From NCBI RefSeq assembly GCF_008369445.1, contig NZ_VTWH01000002.1, positions 124,001 through 188,000 on the forward strand: DNA of 64,000 bases, given 5' to 3'. Below are positions 38,415-46,512 of this stretch, piece by piece. Position numbers and translations under genes: made by a program. The stretch is from Aureimonas fodinaquatilis (GTDB lineage: Bacteria > Pseudomonadota > Alphaproteobacteria > Rhizobiales > Rhizobiaceae). Below the pieces are notes generated by a model. The model was not told where the DNA came from. It worked only from the letters and a program-made list of their open reading frames with translations, and did no database searches. Numbering within the stretch: the first letter of the stretch is position 1; each line of letters begins with the position of its first letter.

Positions 38415-40346
38415 CTACCAGCGCAGGCGTGCAACTGCATAAGGAGGCAAGGTCAAGGTTTTGGCGCTAAAGGCTTTTGTCATGCTATCAAGGGAATCTT
38501 CTTCCTGTGCCGCTTGGGCGAAACTGTCCGCATCCAATAAAAACAGATCTTTCGGTGTCGCAGGCAGCTTTACGGTCGTCTCTTCGCCAAAGCGGTTGGC
38601 CAGCCACAGCACGGTCTTGTCACCTGAGTGGGCAGCAATGGCTTCCACATTGTCCGGTCCGTGGACATTCAGCATGGCCGAGCCACCCATCTGCGCAAGA
38701 CCAGCCACCACATGGTAAACTGGAAACAAGCCGCCATTTTCATCAAAATAGGGCTGTGGCCAATCTTGTGGTGCATGGAGCAAACCGAATGCGCCGGTTG
38801 CTCCGCCAAGCGTTATGGTGCTGGCATGGGCCTTTGCCAAACGTGAGAAAAAGCCAATGGCCCATGCTGCACCCAGAAGCCCCCGTTGGCGGGGGTCATT
38901 AAAGTTGGCTGCCTGCCGAATATTGTTCGGGTTGGCCATTGGCGCATCGCCATAAGGGTTCATGCGCATGGAAATGGCGCTTGGCCCAACGGCGAAAGGT
39001 TTGCCAGCCGCAATTGCGGCGGCGCTGGCAGCAATAGCGGGCAGGGACTCCAGACCCTCCATGATGGAATGATCATCGCCTGCATGCAGCGTGGCTGTGG
39101 TGGTGAAACTGACCAGATCCAGCAGATCCACCGGAGGGTGCTTCCGGTTCATCTCTGTGAAGTAGCTGAACATGCCGCCGCCCAGCCGCGCGCCCGGAAA
39201 AGCCTGACGGGCAGCGTGAAACAATGCGCGCGGCGGTGGAGCATCCGGCCATTCACTGCCGGGCAAAGTGCATTTCAGGTCCGGCGCGGGAGATACCAGC
39301 ACAGTTTCAAACGGATTGCCAAGCTTTGCCACCATTCGGCCAAGGTCTGCCAACTCTGCCTCGAACTGGTCGACTGAAACAACAACCGCTTCCAGCCACA
39401 GCAAATTGCTGATCGATTTTGCTGCGCCAACAAGTTTTTTCAGCTCATCGAACCCGTGGCCAAGCTGCGGATTATAGAAGCAGACGACATGGGCTGGATT
39501 GGCTGCGCGCAATTGGTCGGATGCCGCCTCTGCACTGTCTGCCTCTTCCGGTGTCAGGCCTATGCCCAGAGGCGGCACAAGGCTGGTGGTCTCCTCCAGT
39601 GTTAATATGCTGGACAATGCTTCATTGCTGGAACCAGCCGAACCGGACACCGTCAGGCTGACAGATTGCTGCAACTTTTCGCCAGCGGGCAGGGTGTAGG
39701 GCCATGGCAGCGCCAGTGGTCGGACATAGGTTTTGTAGGAAGCGTCCGTCCAGTTGCGCTGGTCTTCCATTTCATAGATGTCGCCCTCCATGCGGCAGGT
39801 GACAGAAAGCCCGTGCGCAGCTTCATGAGTCAGGGCGCGCAGGTTCATCATCGGCTGTACAGGGTCTATCAGATCCGGAAATTCTGAATCTTCCGTGGAG
39901 CCATCCGCATGTTCAATGCGAACCGGCTTGCCGGACACGCCGATAATTGGGTGCAGCACAACAAAGCCGGTACGATTTGTTTCAAAATTGGTTTGCGCTG
40001 CGCCTTCTGCGTGAAACTCCAGTTCGCCGCTGACAGAGCCAATAATGCGGGCCGTGTAGCCAAAGCTTTGACGATCATCCCTGGCCATGGCTGTGTAGGT
40101 TACGGTGAAACCATCGGCGTCCTCTTCCACAACAAGGTCGCTGATTGCCGGGTTATAAGTTCCCCAGTTTCTGTCCCGCACAATGAACGAGATAGCGCGA
40201 ATGATTTCCACACCGCCATAGCGGATGTGGCGCAGATTCCCCGCATCCAGTTCAGCGGTCAGTTCACCGGCTCGCAGAATGCGCAGCGGCTCCACCGGCT
40301 CGTCAGTGCCGAAAAGGCTTACGGAAAGAGTGGGTTGTGCTGTCAT
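38415..40346 (-). CDS. apnL: Probable D-apionate lactonase
   Basis: The 643-residue protein resembles the D-apionate lactonase family described in D-apiose catabolism. From memory, family members share LRAGELTAELDAGNLRHIRY-like, DRNWGTYNP and NWTDASYKTYVRPLALPWPY segments, all seen here. It lacks a signal peptide. The ATG at 40346 overlaps the permease stop by four bases; an open frame continues far upstream over the permease but is not coding. The enzyme would hydrolyse the lactone formed from apiose. Other pathway genes are absent from the window. The assignment is from recalled similarity, not a search. Confidence 0.72.
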   Translation of the reverse strand: MTAQPTLSVSLFGTDEPVEPLRILRAGELTAELDAGNLRHIRYGGVEIIRAISFIVRDRNWGTYNPAISDLVVEEDADGFTVTYTAMARDDRQSFGYTARIIGSVSGELEFHAEGAAQTNFETNRTGFVVLHPIIGVSGKPVRIEHADGSTEDSEFPDLIDPVQPMMNLRALTHEAAHGLSVTCRMEGDIYEMEDQRNWTDASYKTYVRPLALPWPYTLPAGEKLQQSVSLTVSGSAGSSNEALSSILTLEETTSLVPPLGIGLTPEEADSAEAASDQLRAANPAHVVCFYNPQLGHGFDELKKLVGAAKSISNLLWLEAVVVSVDQFEAELADLGRMVAKLGNPFETVLVSPAPDLKCTLPGSEWPDAPPPRALFHAARQAFPGARLGGGMFSYFTEMNRKHPPVDLLDLVSFTTTATLHAGDDHSIMEGLESLPAIAASAAAIAAGKPFAVGPSAISMRMNPYGDAPMANPNNIRQAANFNDPRQRGLLGAAWAIGFFSRLAKAHASTITLGGATGAFGLLHAPQDWPQPYFDENGGLFPVYHVVAGLAQMGGSAMLNVHGPDNVEAIAAHSGDKTVLWLANRFGEETTVKLPATPKDLFLLDADSFAQAAQEEDSLDSMTKAFSAKTLTLPPYAVARLRW

Positions 40347-41341
40347 CGATTGACCCTTGTGCTGATCAGACGCTCTGCAAGCAGTGCAACAATGATAATC
40401 GTGCCGATGGCGGTGCCCTGCCAGAACGGCGAAACGCCCATCAGGTTCAGGCCGTTGCGGATCATGACCATGATGATGACGCCAAACAGGGTGCCCACAA
40501 TTGAACCCCGCCCGCCATACAGGCTGGCACCGCCGATGACCACGGCGGCAATGGCGTCCAGTTCCATGGAATTGCCCATTAACGGGTCTGCCGACAGGAT
40601 TTGGCTGATGGAGAATGTGATGGCAACCGCCGAAAGCGCGCCGGCGATGACATAGGGCAGGACCGAGTAGAACAGCACATTCAGGCCGGCAGCGCGCGCT
40701 GCCTCCTGATTGGAGCCGACGGCGTAGATGGTGCGCCCGCCCTTCGTGTAGGTGAGGTAAAGCCACGCAACCACATAGAGACACAGCAGAAACAGAACGT
40801 TGGTCGGTATTCCCAGCACAGTGGTGTAAACCAGTGCCTGCATGGCATCCGGGATGGTGGAAATGGCGGTCTGCCCGGACAGGATGTAGGCAAGGCTGCG
40901 GCCAATAGCCATGACACCGAGCGTCACGACAAAGGCTGCAAGGCCGAACACGTTGATCAACAGGCCGGAGATGAGGCCGATAAACCCGCCGCATGCCACC
41001 GCCAGGGCGATGGCTGGCACAATTGGCATTTCGCGCAGGGCAAGGCCAAGCACAATGCCGGTCAACCCGGCAACGGAGCCAACAGACAGGTCGATGCCGC
41101 CGGTCAGAATAACAAAGGTCATGCCTACGGCCACAATGCCAATGACGACAGACTGGTCCAGAATGTTGAAGATGTTGGATTGCGTCAGGAAGTAGGGCGA
41201 CATGAATGACAGGCACACCGCAATGGCCAGCGCCAGAAGCGTCATGCGCACTTCCAGCCTTTGCACCAGTTTCTTCAGCACGCCCGGTTTTTCATGGCGC
41301 GCCAATCCCGGACCTTCGGCAGTTGCAGCGTTTTTGTTCAT
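40343..41341 (-). CDS. Sugar ABC transporter permease (RbsC-like)
   Basis: The 332-residue membrane protein of the BPD_transp_2 family has about nine hydrophobic helices. The family marker GMTFVILTGGIDLSVGSVAGL is present, and GGASLYGGRGSIVGTLFGV lies near the C-terminus. It overlaps its ATPase partner upstream and apnL downstream by four bases each, indicating tight coupling. The substrate is probably a pentose or sugar acid, given apnL. Confidence 0.92.
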   Translation of the reverse strand: MNKNAATAEGPGLARHEKPGVLKKLVQRLEVRMTLLALAIAVCLSFMSPYFLTQSNIFNILDQSVVIGIVAVGMTFVILTGGIDLSVGSVAGLTGIVLGLALREMPIVPAIALAVACGGFIGLISGLLINVFGLAAFVVTLGVMAIGRSLAYILSGQTAISTIPDAMQALVYTTVLGIPTNVLFLLCLYVVAWLYLTYTKGGRTIYAVGSNQEAARAAGLNVLFYSVLPYVIAGALSAVAITFSISQILSADPLMGNSMELDAIAAVVIGGASLYGGRGSIVGTLFGVIIMVMIRNGLNLMGVSPFWQGTAIGTIIIVALLAERLISTRVNR

Positions 41342-43245
41342 AGGGTTTCCGCCATGGCAATAATGCTTTTTCTGATTTGTTCCGGTGCCGGTTTTGGCGC
41401 GTTGCGCGGAAGGGTCAGCCCAACCCAGCCAAAATCATGGCCGCGCGCGCTTTGAATGGGCACAAGCAGCGTGCTGCGCTCGCCATCGCCTTCTTCAACA
41501 AATTCACTCTGCCGCAGTTCAAGCGCCAGTGGTATGTGCGTTTGGCTGAATTTGCGCGCCTCGCCACTTTTGAATCCGGGGTCGGCACCGGGTTGTTCAA
41601 CAACCGTGTTAAGGCAGATGAGGTTTTCTGCCTCCAGCAAAACCCAGAAGCCTGCACCGCCATGCTGCTGCGCCAGCTTGTTCAGCACATGGGTGTTGCG
41701 CTCCATCGAGGTTCTGGGTGCGGCCAACAGTGTCAGTTTTTCCTCATCCAACGCGTCACTTGGCAAATCGGCGATGGAACGCCCATCGCTGATAACTACA
41801 ATACGGTCGCTGAGGCCGAGCAATTCCTCGAAATCGGATGAAACGATAATCAGCGCCACGCCTTTGGCCGCAATGTCGCGCAGCAGCGCATAAATTGTGG
41901 CTCGGGTGCCGATATCGACGCCTTTTGTCGGCTCGTCCAGAATGAGCACGTCGGGCTTGAGCAGCAGCCAACGCGCAATAATGATCTTCTGCTGCATGCC
42001 GCCGGAAAAATTCAACATGCTGGCATCCAGCAGACGCTCTGCCGGCAGGCCCAGCTGGTCCAGCAACTCGGCTATCTGCTTCTCCCGCGAGCGGTAATTG
42101 CAGAAAAAGCCGCGCTGGCCGCCAAGATGGGCAAGGAGAAGATTTTCCTTGACCGAAAAGTCCGGCACGATGTTCTGGGTGCGGCGGTCTTCGGCCACGA
42201 AGCCCATTCCCGCACGAATGGCATTGTCCGGCTTTTCGGCAGGCAATGGCTTGCCATTCAGCCAGACTTCGCCGCCATGTCTTGGCCGCAAACCGTAAAC
42301 AGCCTCGATGGTTTCAGAACGACCGGCGCCAACAAGGCCGCCCAAGCCCAATATTTCGCCCTTGCGCACAGAGAATGAAACATCGCGAACCGTGGGCGTC
42401 GAGCGAAGATGTTTCACTTCCAGCGCCACAGGACGTTCCGCGCTGGCAGGGGCGGATGGCGGCCGGTGATAAATCGCCCCCAACTCGCTGCCAACCATTG
42501 CCCGAACCAGATCAGCCTGGCTCAATTCTGACGTGCGGCGCGACTGCATGACAGTGCGCCCTTCACGCATGACGCTGACCTTGTCGGTAATTGCAAACAC
42601 CTCTTCCAGACGGTGCGAAACAAACACCAGCCCACGCCCGGATTCCCGGAGGCGCGCCATGACATCAAACAACCGTTCGACTTCGCCTGGGCTGAGTGAG
42701 GCTGTCGGCTCATCAAAAATCATCAGCTTGGCCTGCACGCCCAGTGCCTTGGCAATTTCAACCAGCTGCTTCTGCGCAGATGAAAGCCTGCGCACCTCCC
42801 GGTCGAACGGCAGGGTTTCCGCCTGCCCAAGCTCAGCCAGAATGGCTTCGCCGCGTTTGTGCATATCAGCATAATCAAGGCGGCCCGGCCGACCCAGCTC
42901 CGGCAGGAATATGTTTTCCAGAACAGTCAGGTCGGGCACAAGACTGGTTTCCTGCATCACAATGGCAATGCCCGCCTGCAGGGCTTCCCGCGTGTTGCGC
43001 AGGCGAAGTGGCTGGCCACGGTAGAACATTTCGCCGGAATCTGGCGTGTAGTGGCCGGAAATCACCTTGGACAGCGTGGATTTGCCCGCTCCATTGGCTC
43101 CAAGCAGGCCGTGCACCTCGCCCTCGGCCAGGTCAAAATTTGCCCCGGCAAGAGCCTTGGTGCGATCAAATGTCTTGGTTATGCCCTGTGCGACAAGCAG
43201 GTGTCCTACACTGTCAGGTCTATAGGCTGTTTCAGGCTGCGCCAC
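41338..43245 (-). CDS. Sugar ABC transporter ATPase with extra C-terminal domain
   Basis: The 635-residue protein has two ABC domains like RbsA/MglA. Domain one has Walker A GANGAGKST (residues 49-57) and signature LSSAQKQLVEIAKAL. Domain two has the degenerate Walker A GLVGAGRSET typical of this family and signature FSGGMQQKIIIARW. The ABC part ends near residue 510, the normal length. The last 125 residues form a separate GAF-like domain (GGAGFWVLLEAENLICLN, TLLVPIQSARGHDFGWVGL). The GTG start at 43245 has GGAG upstream. The added domain could sense a ligand. Confidence 0.9.
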   Translation of the reverse strand: MAQPETAYRPDSVGHLLVAQGITKTFDRTKALAGANFDLAEGEVHGLLGANGAGKSTLSKVISGHYTPDSGEMFYRGQPLRLRNTREALQAGIAIVMQETSLVPDLTVLENIFLPELGRPGRLDYADMHKRGEAILAELGQAETLPFDREVRRLSSAQKQLVEIAKALGVQAKLMIFDEPTASLSPGEVERLFDVMARLRESGRGLVFVSHRLEEVFAITDKVSVMREGRTVMQSRRTSELSQADLVRAMVGSELGAIYHRPPSAPASAERPVALEVKHLRSTPTVRDVSFSVRKGEILGLGGLVGAGRSETIEAVYGLRPRHGGEVWLNGKPLPAEKPDNAIRAGMGFVAEDRRTQNIVPDFSVKENLLLAHLGGQRGFFCNYRSREKQIAELLDQLGLPAERLLDASMLNFSGGMQQKIIIARWLLLKPDVLILDEPTKGVDIGTRATIYALLRDIAAKGVALIIVSSDFEELLGLSDRIVVISDGRSIADLPSDALDEEKLTLLAAPRTSMERNTHVLNKLAQQHGGAGFWVLLEAENLICLNTVVEQPGADPGFKSGEARKFSQTHIPLALELRQSEFVEEGDGERSTLLVPIQSARGHDFGWVGLTLPRNAPKPAPEQIRKSIIAMAETL

Positions 43246-43259
43246 GCTTGCACTCCGCG

Positions 43260-43291
43260 AAAAAAATGGCCGCGCATAGCTGCGCGGCCAT
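43260..43291 (-). terminator. Intra-operon hairpin with T-run between binding protein and ATPase genes
   Basis: On the minus strand an 11-bp perfect stem (ATGGCCGCGCA / TGCGCGGCCAT, loop GCTA) is followed by a T-run (plus-strand A-run from 43260). It lies 8 bases after the binding-protein stop and before the ATPase start at 43245. This is a canonical intrinsic terminator shape in mid-operon, probably partial, favouring excess binding protein over membrane components. Confidence 0.75.
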
Positions 43292-43298
43292 TGTTCAA

Positions 43299-44279
43299 TC
43301 AGACTTCGTTGGCGAAAACAGTTTCCTTAACCGTTGGCAGTTCCTGCGCAATGTTGGTGCTGGTAATGGCGAGAATTGGAACCGTGATTTCCTTTTCCGG
43401 CGTCTTGCCATCCAATACATCCAGCATAGCCTCACCCGAGCGCACACCCATGAGGTATGGCTGCTGCATGCCGGAAACGACCAGTTCGCCGGATTCCAGC
43501 AGCGGCACAAAGTCGGGAATACCGTCGAAGGCGGCAACCAGCACTTCACCATCCTTGCGCGCGGCTTTGATGGCGCGCAATGCGCCAAGCGCCGGCTGGT
43601 CGGTCTGAACAAACAAGCCACGAAGGTCCGGATTGGCCGTGAGTATATCCTGCGTGAACTTGAAAGTTTCGTCTGTGGTGTAGCTTTGCATCTGCTGCAA
43701 CGCCGCTTGCTTGCCGGTAAAGCCGCCTTCCTTCAGCCCATCCAGAAAGCCCTGGGTGCGGGCCTGGCCGTTTTTGCGGGCCTGCGAAATGGCAACAATG
43801 CCCACAGATCCACCTTCCCAGCCCTTTTCCTTCAGCGCCGCGGCCAAAGCCGTACCAACATCATGGGCACCTTCGTAATTGTCGGAGATGATGAAGGACG
43901 AATAGTCGCCGCTATTGGTGCCGATATCGGCAATGACCACCGGAATATTGGCGCGCTGTGCCAGCTGCAGAACGCTGGGTGCGGTGGAGGAATCCGTAGG
44001 TGAGATGACAATGCCCGCCACGCCTCTGGCGATGGAATCCTGTGCATTCTGAAGCTGTGTCTGGGCACTGTTGTGCGAATCCAGCGCCTGAAAGCCAAAG
44101 CCTTTGGCCGTAACAGCCGCTTCTACACCCTTGGAAAGATAGCGCCAGAAAGGCAGGTCCAGCCCTGGCGTCAGATAGACAATGTCTTTGTTCTGGGCAA
44201 AGGCCCGGCCGACCGACAAGCCTGTGCCAGCCATAAGGGCGGCACCGGCGGCGAATTTAAGAAGTGATCTGCGTTCCAT
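43299..44279 (-). CDS. Sugar ABC transporter substrate-binding protein
   Basis: The 326-residue periplasmic-binding protein of the RbsB type has a twin-arginine-like export signal (MERRSLLKFAAGAALMAGTG, cleaved near AFAQ). The fold elements DLPFWRYLSKGVEAAVTAKG, VAGIVISPTDSSTAPSVL and GLFVQTDQPALGALRAI are typical. A strong GGAGGAAAC ribosome-binding site precedes the ATG. It is the first structural gene of the operon after gntR. Confidence 0.92.
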   Translation of the reverse strand: MERRSLLKFAAGAALMAGTGLSVGRAFAQNKDIVYLTPGLDLPFWRYLSKGVEAAVTAKGFGFQALDSHNSAQTQLQNAQDSIARGVAGIVISPTDSSTAPSVLQLAQRANIPVVIADIGTNSGDYSSFIISDNYEGAHDVGTALAAALKEKGWEGGSVGIVAISQARKNGQARTQGFLDGLKEGGFTGKQAALQQMQSYTTDETFKFTQDILTANPDLRGLFVQTDQPALGALRAIKAARKDGEVLVAAFDGIPDFVPLLESGELVVSGMQQPYLMGVRSGEAMLDVLDGKTPEKEITVPILAITSTNIAQELPTVKETVFANEV

Positions 44280-44333
44280 GTTTCCTCCCAGAAATTAACA
44301 TTTGGACAAACGCTGCTTGACCGGAAAAAGGCA

Positions 44334-45089
44334 TCAGCTTTTGCGAACCCCTTTCTCCAGCAGCATTTGCGTGGTTGCGTAAATGCGTCCCGTGTGCACT
44401 GAGAATGCGGCTGCCGCGGCTTCGCCGTCTCCCGCTTCCAGTGCAGTCACGATGGCGCAGTGCTCATGGTAGCTTTGCTCGACAGCGCCTTGCTGTGCGA
44501 CAGCACGGCGGCGGTGTTCCATCATGTAAGTGTACAAATCCGTGGCGAAATCGGCCAGAAGCCGGTTCCCCGAGGCTTGATAGATTGCCACATGAAATTC
44601 CCGGTCGCAGATGAGAAACCGCACCGGGTCGTTCAACGTGGCGCGCTGGGCGTTCAAGAGTTGATGCAGATTTTTGACAACAGGCGTTTTGTGCCTCAGC
44701 GCTGCATCCAGCACCAGTTGCCGCTCCACAAGCATGCGGGCTGCATGCACAGAGTCGATGTCGTAGGCGTCAACCGCGCGCGCCTGCGCCAGACCCACCA
44801 TGACCGGCCCGACATCTGCCGCAAGAACCCGCGTGCGCGCCCCGTGCGAGATTTCCAGAATGCCTCTGGCTGCCAGCGCCTGGACTGCACTGCGTACAGC
44901 ATCACGGCTGACACTCAGGGATACGGCAAGATCACGCTCGCTTGGCAGCGCGTCACCCACTTGCAAAATGCCACTGGCAATCAACATGGCAATTTTATCC
45001 GCGATGACATCACGGATAGGGCGTTTGACAATCGCTTCCTGAAAGGCCGGATACTCTGCCAGAAGTGGGGTTTCACCAAGGCTTGTCAT
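44334..45089 (-). CDS. GntR family (FadR/FCD type) transcriptional regulator
   Basis: The 251-residue protein has an N-terminal winged helix (ADKIAMLIASGILQVGDALPSERDLAVSLSVSRDAVRSAV, about residues 20-75) and an all-helical C-terminal FCD ligand domain (FLICDREFHVAIYQASGNRLL, YHEHCAIVTALEAGD). The ATG at 45089 has AGGAAG just upstream; the frame runs 25 codons further without support. It very probably controls the transporter and apnL genes that follow, and itself through the palindrome at 45105-45119. Confidence 0.9.
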   Translation of the reverse strand: MTSLGETPLLAEYPAFQEAIVKRPIRDVIADKIAMLIASGILQVGDALPSERDLAVSLSVSRDAVRSAVQALAARGILEISHGARTRVLAADVGPVMVGLAQARAVDAYDIDSVHAARMLVERQLVLDAALRHKTPVVKNLHQLLNAQRATLNDPVRFLICDREFHVAIYQASGNRLLADFATDLYTYMMEHRRRAVAQQGAVEQSYHEHCAIVTALEAGDGEAAAAAFSVHTGRIYATTQMLLEKGVRKS

Positions 45090-45104
45090 CGCGCTTCCTG
45101 ATAA

Positions 45105-45119
45105 ACTGGTTGGACCAGT
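45105..45119. promoter_or_regulatory. GntR-type operator palindrome upstream of gntR
   Basis: ACTGGT-TGG-ACCAGT is a perfect 6-3-6 inverted repeat. It contains TGGT-NNN-ACCA, the consensus shape of operators bound by FadR-type GntR regulators. It lies 16 bases upstream of the regulator's ATG, inside a 98-bp gap after rnd, so binding would block operon transcription (inference). Confidence 0.65.
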
Positions 45120-45187
45120 CAACCACTTCATGCAACGGTGTTTCCCGTTGCGTGTCAAGTGCAATCAGAAATGACAATTTGCAGCGT

Positions 45188-46363
45188 TCAGCCTGATGGC
45201 GGAACCGGGACGATTTCCACCTTGCGGTTTCGGTAAACCAGTGCGGATTTTCCGGCCAGCAGTTCCAACGCTCTTTCACCGAACAGGCGGCGGCGCCATC
45301 CGGACAAAGCAGCCACGCCGGACTCTTCACCTTTGGTTGCCAGCTTCTCCAGGTCGTCGCTGGTGGCAATCAGTTTGGCGGCAACACCTTCTTCCTCGGT
45401 CACGATTTTCAAAAGCACTTTCAGAAAATCAACCGCGGCACCGGTGCCCTCCGGCAGCACCTGCGGGCGCGGCAAAACGGGAAGATCGGCCTTGGGAAGG
45501 GCCAGCGCGCGGGCCGTGGCCGCCAGCAGATCGCGCCCGGACTGTGATTTTTCATAACCGCGTGGAATGCTGCGCAAACGTGCCATCGCCTCTTCCGTGC
45601 GTGGCTGTTGCTGCGCAATCTCCATCAGGGCATCATCTTTCAACACACGGCCTCGTGGCTGGTTCTTGTTGCGGGCCTCACGCTCTCTCCAGGCGGCAAT
45701 TTCCTTTAAAACCGCCAGTTCTATCGGCTTCTTGATTCGCCCTTTAATCCGCGTATGCGCAAGTTCGGGTGGCATGTCATAGGTTTCGGGCGAAGACAGC
45801 GTGGCCATTTCACCGGCCAGCCAGTCTTCACGGTCCTTGTAAGCAAGCGTTTTCTTCAACGCACGATAGGCGTCCCGCAGATAGGTTACATCGGCCAGCG
45901 CATAATCAAGCTGACTTTGTGAAAGCGGGCGGGCACGCCAGTCGGTGAAGCGCGAGCTTTTGTCGATATGGCCGTTGGTTGTGCGCGCCACCAGTTGGTC
46001 ATAGGCAATTGCCTCACCAAAACCGCAGGCCATTGCCGCTATCTGCGTGTCAAACAAGGGTGCTGGTATTATGCCGCCTTGCTTGTAGATAATTTCGATA
46101 TCCTGCCGCGCTGCGTGAAACACTTTGATAACCGCAGGATTGGCCATCAGCTCAAAAAATGGCGTCAGGTCCATGCCAGGTGCCAGCGGGTCAACCAGAA
46201 CCGCCAGCTCATCACTGGCCATCTGGATCAGGCACAGCTCCGGCCAGAACGTTGTTTCGCGGATAAACTCTGTATCCACGGTTACAAATTCAGCTTTGCC
46301 CAAAGTGTCGCAGGCTTGCGCAAGCGCGCTTGTCGAGGTGATTGGCTCCATGGGCGCTTTCAT
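45188..46363 (-). CDS. rnd: Ribonuclease D
   Basis: The 391-residue 3'-5' exonuclease matures tRNA 3' ends. The DEDD exonuclease motifs are visible: FVTVDTEFIRE (residues about 26-36), FHAARQDIEIIY and YALADVTYLRDAY. An HRDC domain follows (ELAVLKEIAAWREREA). An ATG at 46351 is an alternative start; neither has a clear ribosome-binding site. It is divergent from aspS, and the gap between them (149 bp) shows no named element except a TTGACA at 46414. Confidence 0.94.
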   Translation of the reverse strand: MKAPMEPITSTSALAQACDTLGKAEFVTVDTEFIRETTFWPELCLIQMASDELAVLVDPLAPGMDLTPFFELMANPAVIKVFHAARQDIEIIYKQGGIIPAPLFDTQIAAMACGFGEAIAYDQLVARTTNGHIDKSSRFTDWRARPLSQSQLDYALADVTYLRDAYRALKKTLAYKDREDWLAGEMATLSSPETYDMPPELAHTRIKGRIKKPIELAVLKEIAAWREREARNKNQPRGRVLKDDALMEIAQQQPRTEEAMARLRSIPRGYEKSQSGRDLLAATARALALPKADLPVLPRPQVLPEGTGAAVDFLKVLLKIVTEEEGVAAKLIATSDDLEKLATKGEESGVAALSGWRRRLFGERALELLAGKSALVYRNRKVEIVPVPPSG

Positions 46364-46512
46364 AGTGCATTGCAGCCGTGGTTTGAAGCGTGTTCATGCT
46401 GCTTAGCCAAATCTTGACATCAGGAGAATGCCATGCGCTTTTCCGCGGCAAATCTAGGGCTTAATCCGTTGACCAGTTTGGCTCCCTTGCCGGAGCCGGG
46501 AAGAAGAAGACC

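Noticed and set aside
40347-41216. A 290-codon upstream extension of the apnL frame, same strand
   Set aside because: It overlaps the permease gene in another frame and gives a Cys/His/Arg-rich sequence without homology. The ATG at 40346 with a 4-bp overlap is the natural start.
42696-44003. A 435-codon frame opposite the ABC ATPase and binding protein genes
   Set aside because: It crosses two well-supported genes and their gap on the opposite strand; composition is typical of a shadow frame.
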